A stretch of DNA of 64,000 nucleotides, taken from NCBI RefSeq assembly GCF_028368995.1, contig NZ_JAQNDL010000001.1:2000001-2064000 (forward strand). Reading direction: 5' to 3'. Both the position numbers and the translations under genes were made by a program. Below, piece by piece: positions 10,804-20,010 of the stretch. The notes beneath the pieces were generated by a model, which saw only the letters and a list, made by a program, of their open reading frames with translations, did not search any database and was not told the origin of the DNA. Positions within the stretch are counted from its first letter, which is position 1; every line of letters begins with the position of its first letter. The stretch is from Nannocystis bainbridge. Its GTDB lineage: Bacteria; Myxococcota_A; Polyangia; Nannocystales; Nannocystaceae.

Positions 10804-11505
10804 ATGCGCTTGCCTTCGCTGTCCGTCCTGCTCCTGCTCGGGGTCGCCGCCTGCACCCCCGACCCCGGCACCACCACCGACGTCGCCACGAGCACGACCA
10901 CCACTGACGGCACGAGCACGACCACCGACGCCACCACCTCCACCAGCTCGACCACCGCCCCGACCACCGGCACCCCGACCTCTGGCGAGCTCACCACGAC
11001 CAGCGACACCACCGCCAGCAGCACCACCGGCGACCCAGGTTATTGCTGGGGCTTCGACGCCGGCGCCCCCGCGCCCTTCCTCGATCTCTACGACTACCAG
11101 GACAACCAGCTCGCCAAGGGCGTCACCCTCCCGCTCGAGTGCGGCGGCCAGGGCTCGTGGATGTTCGGCCTCTACCCCGAGTTCGGCGGTTACCTGCCCG
11201 CCGGCGAGATGGTGATCTTCAACCTCACCGTCGACGTCGAGGGCTACGACATCAACCCCGCCGGCCATTTCTTCAGCGGCGAGGTCTACTACTACGTCGG
11301 CTGCGACGACGTGCTCGGCGGCGTGCTCGGCGTCGTCCCGATCATCCCGCCCGACGAGCTGCCCGATCCCGCCGTGCTCGACGGCCTGCTCGCCGAGGTC
11401 CACGTCGGGCTCGACGCCGCCGGCCAGACCCTCAGCTTCGACGCCACCATGCCGCTGTCGGCCCCGACCGAGCTGACCGAGGATGGCTGCATGTTCGGCC
11501 CCTGA
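10804..11505 (+). CDS. Secreted lipoprotein with Thr-rich linker, unknown function
   Basis: 233 residues. The signal peptide ends at LGVAAC, then a Thr/Ser-rich linker to about residue 75, then a globular domain starting YCWGFDAG. The ATG at 10804 places the signal peptide correctly; a GTG at 10783 overlapping the preceding stop is possible but would add an unlikely extension. I do not recognise the globular domain. It appears cotranscribed with the preceding propeller lipoprotein. Confidence 0.75.
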   Translation: MRLPSLSVLLLLGVAACTPDPGTTTDVATSTTTTDGTSTTTDATTSTSSTTAPTTGTPTSGELTTTSDTTASSTTGDPGYCWGFDAGAPAPFLDLYDYQDNQLAKGVTLPLECGGQGSWMFGLYPEFGGYLPAGEMVIFNLTVDVEGYDINPAGHFFSGEVYYYVGCDDVLGGVLGVVPIIPPDELPDPAVLDGLLAEVHVGLDAAGQTLSFDATMPLSAPTELTEDGCMFGP

Positions 11506-11512
11506 GCGCGCC

Positions 11513-11526
11513 TGTCCCTCGGGACA
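11513..11526. repeat. Hairpin-family copy just after a stop codon
   Basis: TGTCC-CTCG-GGACA, a perfect 5-bp stem with a 4-nt loop, 7 bp after the stop of the upstream lipoprotein gene. Confidence 0.65.
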
Positions 11527-11556
11527 TACGCCAAAACCTCGCGGAGGATCCGGCCC

Positions 11557-11862
11557 GTGAAGATGTACATTTTGATCCGCGCCAGCGTCCCGCTCGGGTT
11601 CGCCATGGTCGCCGCGGCCCACGCCTCCCTGGCCGCCTACCTGCGCTTCCGCGACGAGCCCGAGGTCACCGAGTGGCTCGCCGGTCCGTTCCGCAAGGTC
11701 GTGTGCAAGGTCGGCGACGCCGAGTTCGCCGCCGCCCGGGCCGCCGGTGATTTCGTCGTCCTCACCGAGTCCGCGCTGGACGGCGCCGAGGTGGCCCTCG
11801 CCTTCAAGCCGCGCGCCGAGTGGCCGCGCGCCTTCCAGTTCTTCCCGCTGTACCGCAGCTGA
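11557..11862 (+). CDS. PTH2-like peptidyl-tRNA hydrolase family protein
   Basis: A 101-residue protein resembling bacterial members of the Pth2/DUF2000-like fold. It opens MKMYILIRASVPLGFAMVAAAHASLA and continues with FRKVVCKVGDAEF, VVLTESALDG and a final FKPRAEWP segment, in the order expected for that fold. Whether it hydrolyses peptidyl-tRNA is unproven. The GTG at 11557 is chosen because GGAGG ends 9 nt upstream; the ATG two codons later would be 15 nt away. A strong hairpin follows the gene. Confidence 0.7.
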   Translation: MKMYILIRASVPLGFAMVAAAHASLAAYLRFRDEPEVTEWLAGPFRKVVCKVGDAEFAAARAAGDFVVLTESALDGAEVALAFKPRAEWPRAFQFFPLYRS

Positions 11863-11874
11863 ACCAACGGCGAA

Positions 11875-11908
11875 TGCCACGACCCGCGCGCTCGCGCGAA
11901 TCGTGGCA
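11875..11908. terminator. Bidirectional hairpin between convergent genes
   Basis: TGCCACGA pairs with TCGTGGCA around a GC-rich interior that can also pair (GCGCG/CGCGC). It lies between two convergent genes and has no T run, so it is probably a transcript-end structure for both. Confidence 0.6.
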
Positions 11909-11983
11909 CTTCACGCCCGGGCGCCCGGGCGTCGGTGCGACCGCCGGCCTCCGTCCATCACGGAGCGGCCGGCGGCGCCGGGC

Positions 11984-12928
11984 TCACACGCCCTCGCAGA
12001 TCTTCGTCGTGCCGTCGAACACCTGCGCGTTCATGCAGACATCGACCGTCGAGCAGCCGCACGAGCCCTCGAAGCACGTGTCGGAGTACTGCGTGCCGGC
12101 GCAGTCGGAGTCCTGGCCGCAGCCGCAGACGCCGTTGTTGCAGACCGCGTAGCCCGGGATGCCCGCGCCGGAGCAGTCCGCGTCGCTGCCGCACTCGCAA
12201 CGACCGGAGCCGGTGTTGCACACCGGGTGGCCGCCCTGCGCCGGGCAGTCGGTGTTGGCCTCGCACGGGTCGAAGCAGGCCTCGTTCTCGCACTTGGCGC
12301 CGGTCTTGCCGCAGACCGCGACCTCCGCCCCGCCCTCGATCGGCGTGGCCATGATCTGCTCCTGCGTCAGCGTCTCGCACATGATGAAGTCGCTCGGCAC
12401 GATGGCGCACTTGCCGACGCCCTCGCCGATGTCGACGCAGGCGTAGCCCATCATGCAGTCGGCCTGCGCCGCGCAGTCGAGCACCCACCCGCTGATGGTC
12501 GCGTTGCACTGCGTGTCGGTCGAGCACTTGAACGAGTCGTTGACGCAGCGCTCGTTCTGGCAGGTGTAGCCCTGGTCGAGGCCCATCAGCTTGCAGTCGT
12601 CGTCGCCCGCGCAGGCCTCCTGGCAGAACTGACCGTTGCCGCCCGCCGTCGGGTCTTCGGTCGTCGGGCCCGCGGTCGTCGGCACCGTCTCGGTGTCGGT
12701 GCCGGCAGTTCCGTCGGTGCCGGCAGTTCCGTCGGTGCCCGCGGTCGCGTCGGTGCCCGCGGTCGCGTCGGTGCCCTGGGTGCCCTGGGTGCCCTGGGTG
12801 CCGGCGGTCGAATCGGTGGCGACGCCGGAGGTCTCCGTATCGCCGCCCTTGTCGTCACCGCAGCCGGCAGCGAGCATGGCCACGAACAGGGAAATCACCG
12901 GCGTCTTCACAAGAAATGAGAGTTGCAT
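11984..12928 (-). CDS. Cysteine-rich secreted lipoprotein
   Basis: 314 residues. The lipobox LAAGC gives Cys23. A low-complexity linker of Gly-Thr-Gln/Asp/Ala repeats follows (about residues 40-95), then a Cys-rich region from about 100 to the end with many C-x(4-7)-C units (for example DPCEANTDCPAQ, CECGSDADC and CGCGQDSDC), expected to form disulfides outside the cytoplasm. This style is common in large myxobacterial surface proteins. The linker is encoded by tandem 18-bp and 9-bp repeats at about 12700-12807. Function is unknown. Confidence 0.8.
   Translation of the reverse strand: MQLSFLVKTPVISLFVAMLAAGCGDDKGGDTETSGVATDSTAGTQGTQGTQGTDATAGTDATAGTDGTAGTDGTAGTDTETVPTTAGPTTEDPTAGGNGQFCQEACAGDDDCKLMGLDQGYTCQNERCVNDSFKCSTDTQCNATISGWVLDCAAQADCMMGYACVDIGEGVGKCAIVPSDFIMCETLTQEQIMATPIEGGAEVAVCGKTGAKCENEACFDPCEANTDCPAQGGHPVCNTGSGRCECGSDADCSGAGIPGYAVCNNGVCGCGQDSDCAGTQYSDTCFEGSCGCSTVDVCMNAQVFDGTTKICEGV
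12700..12807. repeat. In-frame tandem repeats encoding a lipoprotein linker
   Basis: Two copies of an 18-bp CGGCAGTTCCGTCGGTGC-type unit, two of a related GCGGTCGCGTCGGTGCCC-type unit, and three copies of the 9-bp GGTGCCCTG. All periods are multiples of three, so copy-number change would alter linker length without a frameshift. Confidence 0.75.
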
Positions 12929-13389
12929 GGCCGCGAGGGTACATCACGTGCCCGCCGCCGGCCACGGGCGGGATCGCAATGTGCGATGTGTTCTTTGAGA
13001 CATATAGAACACGTTTCCCCGGCGGCCGGCGTTTGCATGATTTTTTCGTGCGGCCGTGAATATTGCCTGCCAGCGCCGAGCTTCGCCGCCACGGCGCGCC
13101 TCGTCGAACGCGCAGCGGGCTCGACCATGATGTTGCGAGCGCGAGCGCAACCACGAACAGGGCTGGTGTGGCGCAATGCGAGCTATCCTGTGAATGCACG
13201 CTGCTCGCTGTTTGCGGGCGTTACCGCGGTTTCAGCAGGATCTGCGATTTGCCGGCTTGCGCGATCCGCCGGCGCGGACGAGCGACCGCGACGATTGTCC
13301 GTGCGCGCAGGTGCCCGCCTCCCGCGCACGCTCGCGCGCCAGCGGTCCCGTCATTCTCGCGACGCTCGTCGCTCGCCCGGCGCTCGCTC
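12929..13389. other. Intergenic region, no gene recognised
   Basis: 460 bp upstream of the Cys-rich lipoprotein gene, somewhat less GC-rich than its surroundings. It contains a loose inverted repeat (GTGTTCT...AGAACAC, 12989-13012). Short open frames here lack a ribosome site and coding bias. It should hold the promoter of the 12928 gene. Confidence 0.4.
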
Positions 13390-13839
13390 TCACATCGCCG
13401 CCACCGCGTCATGGAAGCGCTCGAGCACCAGCCCGAACAAGAACCACACCGGCATGTAATCGAAGCGGATGAGGCCGTGGAGGTGATAGCGCGAATAGCT
13501 GTAGTCCCACGGGCAGCGCCCGGTCAATCGACAGAGCGCCGCCCCGGCCACGTATTCGACGACGAAGATCAGCACCATCCACAGCGCCCCGCGCCCGAGC
13601 CACGGCCAGCCGCGGATCGCCTCGTGGATCGGCTCGAACAGCAGCCCGCCCGCCCCGTACAGCGGGAACATCCACACATACGTGTGACCGAGCAGCCGCA
13701 GCCGCTGCTCCCGGCTCAGCTTCAGCTGCCCCGAATCGCCGCCCAAATCGCCGCGCACGCCGGTGACGAGCGCGTACGACGCCGTCCACAGGATCTCCAT
13801 GCACCAGCCGAACGCGCCGTACACGACAAGACGGACCAT
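13390..13839 (-). CDS. Putative membrane protein of the ABC-transporter type IV (CmpB/DUF1113) family
   Basis: A 149-residue membrane protein with about four hydrophobic helices. It has the diagnostic WDYS motif (CPWDYSYSRYHLHG) after a helix containing VVEYVAGAALC, the arrangement seen in PF06541 proteins. Function in that family is poorly defined. The ATG at 13839 gives a clean hydrophobic N terminus with AGGAG close upstream (3-nt gap); a GTG at 13854 is the alternative. Confidence 0.7.
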   Translation of the reverse strand: MVRLVVYGAFGWCMEILWTASYALVTGVRGDLGGDSGQLKLSREQRLRLLGHTYVWMFPLYGAGGLLFEPIHEAIRGWPWLGRGALWMVLIFVVEYVAGAALCRLTGRCPWDYSYSRYHLHGLIRFDYMPVWFLFGLVLERFHDAVAAM

Positions 13840-14252
13840 GAACTCCTCGCACACGCCCGGCCAGACATGACGGCGACCCGCCCCCGCGCAAGCGGCCGCG
13901 CCGGTTTGCCCGCGCCGCGCGGCCCCGCGTTCGACCGGCGCGCCAACGCCAGCGCGGCCGCTCGCCGGCGGCCTCGTGGACCTCGGCGCCGCGCAGCCGG
14001 CGACGGCGCGCCAGCCGGCCGTGACGGCTGCCGGCTGCTCGCCGGGCGCAAGCCCCGGCGCCGCGCGAGCGGTCGCCCGCTCTCATGACATTCCCCTTCG
14101 GGCATGCCTGAAGCAGCATGTCCCAAGGGACATTCGCAAGCCCGGCCCGGGCGCGCCCAGCATTGTGGCCGCGCCTGGACCGAGGTCATCCTTATATTCG
14201 CCCGCCCGCCGAGCGGCCGTCGACCTGCATCGGGATCTCTGAAACTCGCCGC
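13840..14252. other. Intergenic region with one hairpin-family copy
   Basis: 413 bp with no gene seen. It contains ATGTCC-CAAG-GGACAT (14118-14133) and, just upstream, a related imperfect element (CATTCCCCTTCGGGCATG, about 14092-14109). It lies upstream of the 13839 gene. Confidence 0.5.
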
Positions 14253-15767
14253 TCAGATCGCCGCTGGCAGGTCCCAGCTCTGGACCATCCCCTCCTGCGC
14301 TTGCAGCAGCTTCGCCGGCACGTAGTAAAGCTTGCCGCTCGGGCTCACCGCCACCCGGCCCACGTCCGGCATCATCGCGAACACCTCGAACACCCCGGTG
14401 AACGGCTCGATCGCCAGCACCTCGAGCGACGACATCGAGGCGTACACCAGTCCCGTGAACGAATCGTGGCTCAGCCCGGTCACGTGCGCACCCAGCTCGG
14501 TGACCGGCTCCGACAGCTGCGTCACCACGTTGTAGCGGAACAGCGCCCCGCCCTCGACCGCCACCAGCAGGTGCGCCGGGCTCACCGGCGCCGACGCCGT
14601 CACGCGCGCCGGGAAGTTGTGCACCACCGCCACCGTCGCCTGCTCGAGATCGGCCGTGTTGTACTCACCGTTCGCCGTGCTGTTGCCGACGTACAGCACC
14701 CGGTCCTCGCCCCACGTCAGCCCTTGCGGTCCCGCGTCGGCGACCGGCGCCATGAACGGCCCGCCCCCCATCGTCTCGGTCGCGGGGATGACGATCGGCA
14801 GCGGATTTATCGCGTCGTCCTCGACCAGGCGGGCGACGCCCTGGATGATGTCGCCGAAGCAGCCGCCGATGCACGTGTACGTGATCGCCACCTCGCCCAG
14901 CCCCTCGACCGGCTGCGGCGGCGGCACCGGCCCCGCGGCCACCGGCGGCACCTCGGTCAGCTGCGGGATCGTCAACCGCCGCAGCACCTTCACCTCGCCC
15001 ATGTCGAGGTTCGACACACCTGGCCATTCGGTCAGCTCGCCGTCCGGCCGCAGGCGCCGCAGATAGTCGGTCCCGCTGCGCAGCGTCACCATCCACGCGG
15101 TGCAGTCGTCGGCGAAATCGATGCCGATGATCTTCTCCGCGAACGGCCCGTTCAGCTGCTCGAGGCTCGGGTCCTGGCACTCCACCGGGCGGTCGCACGC
15201 GCACGCGGAGCCCCAGCACGCGCCGTCGCTCGTGCACGCCACTCCGGCGCACGGCGCCACCGGCACGCACGCGCCCTGGCCGTCGCACGCGCTGCCGGGG
15301 CCGCACTCGCGGTCGCCGCACGCCTCGCTCGCGCCGGCCAGCGTGCACGCGTCCGCGGGCGCGTGACAGCTGCCGGAGATGAAGTCACAGACCTGTCCCT
15401 CGGGACATGGATCGGGGCTCTGGCCCTGACACAGGGTCACGCACTGGTCGTCGACGCACTGCTGATTGGGCTCGCTGCAGGCCCCGCAGCCGGCCGGCGT
15501 GGTGGTGGCCGTCGCGCTGTCGGAGGTCGGCCCCGTCGTGCTCGAGGTCGAGGCCGCGGCGCTATCCGAGTCACCCTCGCTGGTGGTCGTCGGCGCCGTC
15601 GCCCCGGTGTCCGTGGTCGTCGCAGTCACCTCGCTCGCGCCGCTCGTCGGCGTCGTCGTCGGACCCGTCGTCTGCGTCGCCGACCCCGAATCGGCGCGCC
15701 CGTCGTCGCCGCAACCCGCCACGCCCGCGCAACCAATCAACCCGCCCAGAACCCATCGCTGCATCAT
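14253..15767 (-). CDS. Secreted lipoprotein with Cys-rich module and propeller-like C terminus
   Basis: 504 residues. The signal peptide ends in the lipobox GVAGC (Cys19). A Thr/Ser-rich linker (about 25-95) precedes a Cys-rich segment (about 95-205, pattern C..C.....C...C). The rest resembles a propeller with repeats such as PQGLTWGEDRVLYVGN, HVTGLSHDSFTGLVYAS and VGRVAVSPSGKLYYV. It is probably a surface protein of unknown ligand. The double ATG at 15767/15764 follows a GGCGGG run. A hairpin-family copy inside the gene (15394-15407) encodes PCPEGQ within the Cys-rich part. Confidence 0.8.
   Translation of the reverse strand: MMQRWVLGGLIGCAGVAGCGDDGRADSGSATQTTGPTTTPTSGASEVTATTTDTGATAPTTTSEGDSDSAAASTSSTTGPTSDSATATTTPAGCGACSEPNQQCVDDQCVTLCQGQSPDPCPEGQVCDFISGSCHAPADACTLAGASEACGDRECGPGSACDGQGACVPVAPCAGVACTSDGACWGSACACDRPVECQDPSLEQLNGPFAEKIIGIDFADDCTAWMVTLRSGTDYLRRLRPDGELTEWPGVSNLDMGEVKVLRRLTIPQLTEVPPVAAGPVPPPQPVEGLGEVAITYTCIGGCFGDIIQGVARLVEDDAINPLPIVIPATETMGGGPFMAPVADAGPQGLTWGEDRVLYVGNSTANGEYNTADLEQATVAVVHNFPARVTASAPVSPAHLLVAVEGGALFRYNVVTQLSEPVTELGAHVTGLSHDSFTGLVYASMSSLEVLAIEPFTGVFEVFAMMPDVGRVAVSPSGKLYYVPAKLLQAQEGMVQSWDLPAAI
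15394..15407. repeat. Hairpin-family copy inside a coding region
   Basis: TGTCC-CTCG-GGACA, perfect 5-bp arms, inside the lipoprotein gene at 14253-15767, where it contributes the peptide CPEGQ. Confidence 0.6.
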
Positions 15768-16192
15768 CCCGCCGCTCTCCGGCGGCGAAGCTATCACTTC
15801 GCCGCGAGCGACGGCGCGCACCTGCGCTCGCGGACGGGCGCGTCTTTCTTACGGTTCACGGCGCCCTCGCAGCGGCGCTCCAGCCCGTCACCATCAGCAC
15901 GCGCCGACCACCCGTCATCGACCCTGCGATCCTCACCGTCGCGGCCTGCCTACTCGTCACGCTCGCCCCGAGGAGCCGCTCGCGTCCCCGGCGCACCCGG
16001 TCTCCGCGACCTGGCTCTTCGGACAGAATCATCCGCGACCGACCTCGCGAGCCCGCGCAGGGAAAATTGTCCCCGGGTCCTATGATGATCCCGCCCATCG
16101 CGGACCTCCTGCCGGCCGCCATTCTCGTGCCCAGCTTCCCCTCACGCGGCACCAACATGTCTCTTCGGACACTTCACGCGCAGACCCGGCCG
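15768..16192. other. Intergenic region, no gene recognised
   Basis: 425 bp between two minus-strand genes. It holds an imperfect hairpin-family element (CATGTCTCTTCGGACA, 16157-16172) close to the stop of the upstream leucine-rich-repeat gene. Nothing else supported. Confidence 0.4.
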
Positions 16193-17299
16193 TCACGCGG
16201 GCGTGAGCACCTCGTAGGTCGCGCGCAGCGCCTGCCATGATTCGTCCGCCAGCTCGGACGGCCGGAAGCACCACAGCTCCTGCAGCCGCGCCAGCCGCGG
16301 CCGCGCGGCCACCAGCGCCGCCACCGTCTCCGCGTCGAACTCCGTCCCCGGCAGCTCGAGCCGCTCGAGCGTGCCGGCCCACGGCGCCCTGGTCATCCGC
16401 CGCAGCAGCTCGTCACCCTGAGTGCAGTAGCGCAGCTCCACGTGGCGCAGGCCCGGCATCCCCTCGGCGGCGCACAGCGCCGCCAGGTCGGCCGACTGCC
16501 AGCCCACGTACCAGTCGTACTGAAAATCGATCGCCAGCCGCTCGAGCGCCGGCAGCCGCGCCGTCGCCAGGAACTCGAGCCCCGACCCGCGCGGCGTCGG
16601 GCCCGGCCCCCAATCGCGGCGGTCCGAGGGCCCGAGCGGCGTTTTCCCCAGCCACCCGAGCTCGAGCTCCTGCAGCGTCGCGTGCTGCAGCCCATCGAGC
16701 CCCAGCTCGGCCCGCGGCAGGCTCAACTTCGTCAGCCCCGGGCACTGCGCCAGCACCTGCGCGACCTTGTCGGTCGCCAACCACTGCACCCAATCGCGCT
16801 CGTGCGAGCGCTCGCACGTCAACGCCAGCGATCGCAGCGCTGGCCACGGCCCGCCCGCGATCACGAGCGCCAGCGCCGGGTCGATGTCGTTGCGCCCGCG
16901 GGCGTTGCTGCCCAGATCGAGCTGCACGAGCCCTGGCGTCCGCGCCAGCATGGCCCGCAGCGCCGCCAGGATCGGCGCCGCGTCGTCCGGATCGTCGATC
17001 GCCAGCGACATCGAGGTCCTCGCCGCGTCGAGCTCGAGCACGTCGTCCCAGCGGTCGCTCCAGTGCCGCCGACGATCGAGCGTCAGCTGCTGCAGCCCCG
17101 GCGGCAGCCCGACCGCCGCGATCGCGTCGGTCAGCGCCGCGAACTCCTCCTCGTTGCCGCCGAGGTCGCAGGCGAGCGTCAGCGCGCGCAGCCGCGGCTC
17201 CGCGCACAGCCGCGGCCACGCCTCCAGCCCGCGCTCGATCGCCAGCGTCAGCGAATCACCCGCCTGCAGCAGCTCCTCCGCCGGTTCGTCCGCGCTCAC
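16193..17299 (-). CDS. Leucine-rich-repeat protein
   Basis: A 368-residue cytoplasmic-looking protein (no signal peptide) with irregular leucine-rich repeats: LRALTLACDLGG, LQQLTLDRRR, LVQLDLGSNARG, LRSLALTCE, LTKLSLPRAELG, LQELELGWLG, LERLAIDF, LRHVELRY and LERLELPGTEF. These form a curved scaffold for protein-protein contact. The partner is unknown, and no other recognised domain is attached. The GTG at 17299 is the start. Confidence 0.75.
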   Translation of the reverse strand: MSADEPAEELLQAGDSLTLAIERGLEAWPRLCAEPRLRALTLACDLGGNEEEFAALTDAIAAVGLPPGLQQLTLDRRRHWSDRWDDVLELDAARTSMSLAIDDPDDAAPILAALRAMLARTPGLVQLDLGSNARGRNDIDPALALVIAGGPWPALRSLALTCERSHERDWVQWLATDKVAQVLAQCPGLTKLSLPRAELGLDGLQHATLQELELGWLGKTPLGPSDRRDWGPGPTPRGSGLEFLATARLPALERLAIDFQYDWYVGWQSADLAALCAAEGMPGLRHVELRYCTQGDELLRRMTRAPWAGTLERLELPGTEFDAETVAALVAARPRLARLQELWCFRPSELADESWQALRATYEVLTPA

Positions 17300-17610
17300 C
17301 GCCCCAGTGTACCCCCCGGCCGAGCGCGCCGCGACCCGTCGTCACCGCGCAGCTTCGAGCGATCACGGACTGCCCTCATTGCCACGCTACTGTCATTGGC
17401 GATCGCCCCGCCAATGTCGTGACGGCCCGCCCTGTCACGACCCGGTGACGCCGCGCCGCCGTCGCGTCACCGACCTTCACCGCATTGCCGCCTGGCCTCC
17501 GCGGTAGTTGACACGAACGTCGCCGAATCTCCCGCAGGGCGTCGGCCGGGTGCAACCTTCGCCTCGTAGCGTCCCCGCGCCGGCGCTCGATCGACGGCAG
17601 GAGACCCTCG
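17300..17610. other. Divergent intergenic region
   Basis: 310 bp between the LRR gene and the PhoX-like gene. It contains a modest hairpin (CATTGGCG / CGCCAATG, 17394-17416). Promoters for both genes are expected here, but none is convincing by eye. Confidence 0.4.
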
Positions 17611-19998
17611 ATGCCTCGCACTCGCTTCACGCTCCGCCTCACCCTCCCCGCCTTGTGGCTCGGCCTGTTCGGCGCGCCCGCGTGCGGCGACGACTCCGCC
17701 GCCATGACCGACTCCGCCGGCAGCGACACCGGCGGCCAGCCCGGCGAGCCTGGCGAACCGGGCCAGCCCGGTCAGCCCGGCCAGCCTGGCGAACCTGGCC
17801 AGCCCGGCGGCCCTGGCGATCCTGGCGACCCCGGTGATCCGGGGCAGCCCGGCGATCCCGGCGAGCCGGGCGACCCGGGCGAGCCTGGCGACCCCGGCCT
17901 CGACTTCGAACGGGCCCCGCGCTCGAGCGTCGTCGCCCTCCACTTCGCCGACGATCTCGGCACTGGCGCCGCCGACATCGCCGAGCTCGTCAAGACGCTC
18001 ACGGGACATGTCGCAACGGACAGCTTGCCGCCCGGCCTGCAGTTCCCGCTCGCCCCCGCCTCGACCGACACCGTGCGCGTCATCGCCGGCCTGCGGTCCA
18101 ACGTCCTCGTGCGCTGGCTCGACCCGCTCGGCCACGACGACCTGCCCGAATCGCCGCGGTTCGGCGCCAACAATGATTATATCGCCTACTTCGGCGACGG
18201 CTGGAACGACTCGCCCGAGAATGTCCCGCAGTGGCACGGCAGCGGCAGCGGCGCGTGGCTGTGGGTCAATCACGAGTACATCTCCGGCAGCAGCCCGACC
18301 AGCACCTCCGCGCCCGACGGCCAGCACCGCACCCTCGCCCAGTTCCTCCGCCGCCTCGAGCTGCTCGCCCTCGACATCGGCGGCGACCTCTGGGACGACG
18401 CCTCGCTCGTCACCTACGGCGCCGAGTACAAGCGGCAGGTCGGCGGCTCCTGGCTGCACGCCGTGCAGGACCCCGCCACCGGCGAGTGGGCCCTCGACCG
18501 CAGCCGCCCCGCCGTGCGCTACGACGCCACCAGCGCCACCCTCACCAAGATCACCGGCCTCGCGGGCCTCAGCAGCGACAAGGACGACGCCGGCGCCGAC
18601 CTGCCCGCGAATGTCGTGTCCGGCATCCTCGGCGACTGCTCCGGCGGCCAGACCCCGTGGGGCACCGTCATCACCGCCGAGGAGAACGTGCAGGACTATT
18701 ACGGCGACATGGAGACCTGCTGGAACGGCCAGCAGTTCGTCGCTGGCGCCGGCTGTGACGCCGGCCAGGACCTCACCTTCGAAGTCGTCGCCAGCGACAG
18801 CAGCGAGTTCGGCCGCTCGCCCGACGCCGACGCCAGCCACCCGCGCGACCTCTACGGCTACCTCGTCGAGATCGATCCGGGCGCGCCCGCCGACGAATAT
18901 TACGAGAAGACCACCCCCGGCGTCGGTCACCGCAAGCTCGGCGCCATCGGCCGCGCGCGCTGGGAGAACGCCACCTTCGCCGTCGACGATCAGTGGCGGC
19001 CGCTGGTCGGCGAGCCGCTCGTCATCTACGGCGGCGACGATCGCCGCAGCGGGCGGATCTTCAAGTTCGTCTCGAAAAATCCGTACACCGCCGGCATGAC
19101 GAAGGCCCAGGCGCGCGCGCTGCTCGACGAGGGAGACCTCTACGTCGCGCACTTCGCCGACCTCGACAACACCACCGGCACCGAGCTCGCCGGTGGCGTC
19201 GAGCCGACCGAGCAGAACCCTGGCCAGGGCGCGTGGATCCGCCTCTCCGTCGACAACACCAGCGACGACGCCCCCAACGCCGGCACCGCCGCCGGGCCGG
19301 CCGGCACCAAGGTCGGCGCCGCGCTGAAGTCGACCGAGTGGAACGCCATCGGTGGCTTGCCGACCGACGACGACGTGCGGCGGGTCCTGTTCACCAGCTG
19401 CAACAAGCTCGGGATCATGGAGCTCAACCGGCCCGAAGATCTCGAGTGGAACCCCAACGATCCGAGCGGCACTCCGCGGCTCTACGTCGCCTTCACCAAG
19501 CACGGCGGGCAGACCGCTCTCGACGGTGACGGCGTCCTGTTCGCCCCCGACGAATACGCCATGAACTCGCCCAAGCGCAGCGACGCCGTCGGCACCATCT
19601 TCGCCATGCAGGAGGCCGACCCGGCCAAGCCTGCCAGCTCCGCCAGCTTCACCTACTTCAAGGCCTTCCACGGCAGCGAGGGCGACGGTGTGTTCGACGC
19701 TGCCGACCCGGACAACCTCGTCATCGATCGCAGCGGCGGCGTGTGGTTCGGCACCGACGGCAACTTCGGCGTCAGCGGCCACGCCGACGCCGTCTACTAC
19801 CTCGACCTCGATCCGGCCCACAAAGCCGGTCAGCCTGGCGTCGTCACCCCCACGTGGGGCAAGGCCCTGCGCGTGGTCGCCGGTCCGAGCGACAGCGAGG
19901 CCACCGGCCCGGCTTTGAGCAGCGACATGCGCACGCTGTTCTTCTCGGTCCAGCACCCCGGCGAGGCCGTCTTCTCGACCTGGCCCGGCACCCCGTAG
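17611..19998 (+). CDS. PhoX-family (DUF839) phosphatase-like lipoprotein with collagen-like stalk
   Basis: 795 residues. The signal peptide ends APAC. Residues about 44-99 are 18 uninterrupted Gly-X-Pro triplets with Gln, Glu, Asp or Gly at X, a bacterial collagen-like stalk. The rest is a PhoX/DUF839 propeller: WLWVNHEYISG, TPWGTVITAEEN, GHRKLGAIGRARWENATF, IYGGDDRRSGRIFKFVS and a C-terminal GGVWFGTDGNFG. PhoX enzymes are Ca/Fe-dependent phosphatases; activity here is inferred, and the family is normally Tat-exported while this N terminus looks like a Sec lipoprotein signal. CAGGAG precedes the ATG by 7 nt. The diheme cytochrome starts 12 bp after the stop, so the two are probably cotranscribed. 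Confidence 0.85.
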   Translation: MPRTRFTLRLTLPALWLGLFGAPACGDDSAAMTDSAGSDTGGQPGEPGEPGQPGQPGQPGEPGQPGGPGDPGDPGDPGQPGDPGEPGDPGEPGDPGLDFERAPRSSVVALHFADDLGTGAADIAELVKTLTGHVATDSLPPGLQFPLAPASTDTVRVIAGLRSNVLVRWLDPLGHDDLPESPRFGANNDYIAYFGDGWNDSPENVPQWHGSGSGAWLWVNHEYISGSSPTSTSAPDGQHRTLAQFLRRLELLALDIGGDLWDDASLVTYGAEYKRQVGGSWLHAVQDPATGEWALDRSRPAVRYDATSATLTKITGLAGLSSDKDDAGADLPANVVSGILGDCSGGQTPWGTVITAEENVQDYYGDMETCWNGQQFVAGAGCDAGQDLTFEVVASDSSEFGRSPDADASHPRDLYGYLVEIDPGAPADEYYEKTTPGVGHRKLGAIGRARWENATFAVDDQWRPLVGEPLVIYGGDDRRSGRIFKFVSKNPYTAGMTKAQARALLDEGDLYVAHFADLDNTTGTELAGGVEPTEQNPGQGAWIRLSVDNTSDDAPNAGTAAGPAGTKVGAALKSTEWNAIGGLPTDDDVRRVLFTSCNKLGIMELNRPEDLEWNPNDPSGTPRLYVAFTKHGGQTALDGDGVLFAPDEYAMNSPKRSDAVGTIFAMQEADPAKPASSASFTYFKAFHGSEGDGVFDAADPDNLVIDRSGGVWFGTDGNFGVSGHADAVYYLDLDPAHKAGQPGVVTPTWGKALRVVAGPSDSEATGPALSSDMRTLFFSVQHPGEAVFSTWPGTP

Positions 19999-20010
19999 GG
20001 AATCCAGGAC

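Noticed and set aside
12929..13389. Overlapping small frames in the gap upstream of the Cys-rich lipoprotein
   Set aside because: No ribosome sites, no domain and inconsistent codon bias.
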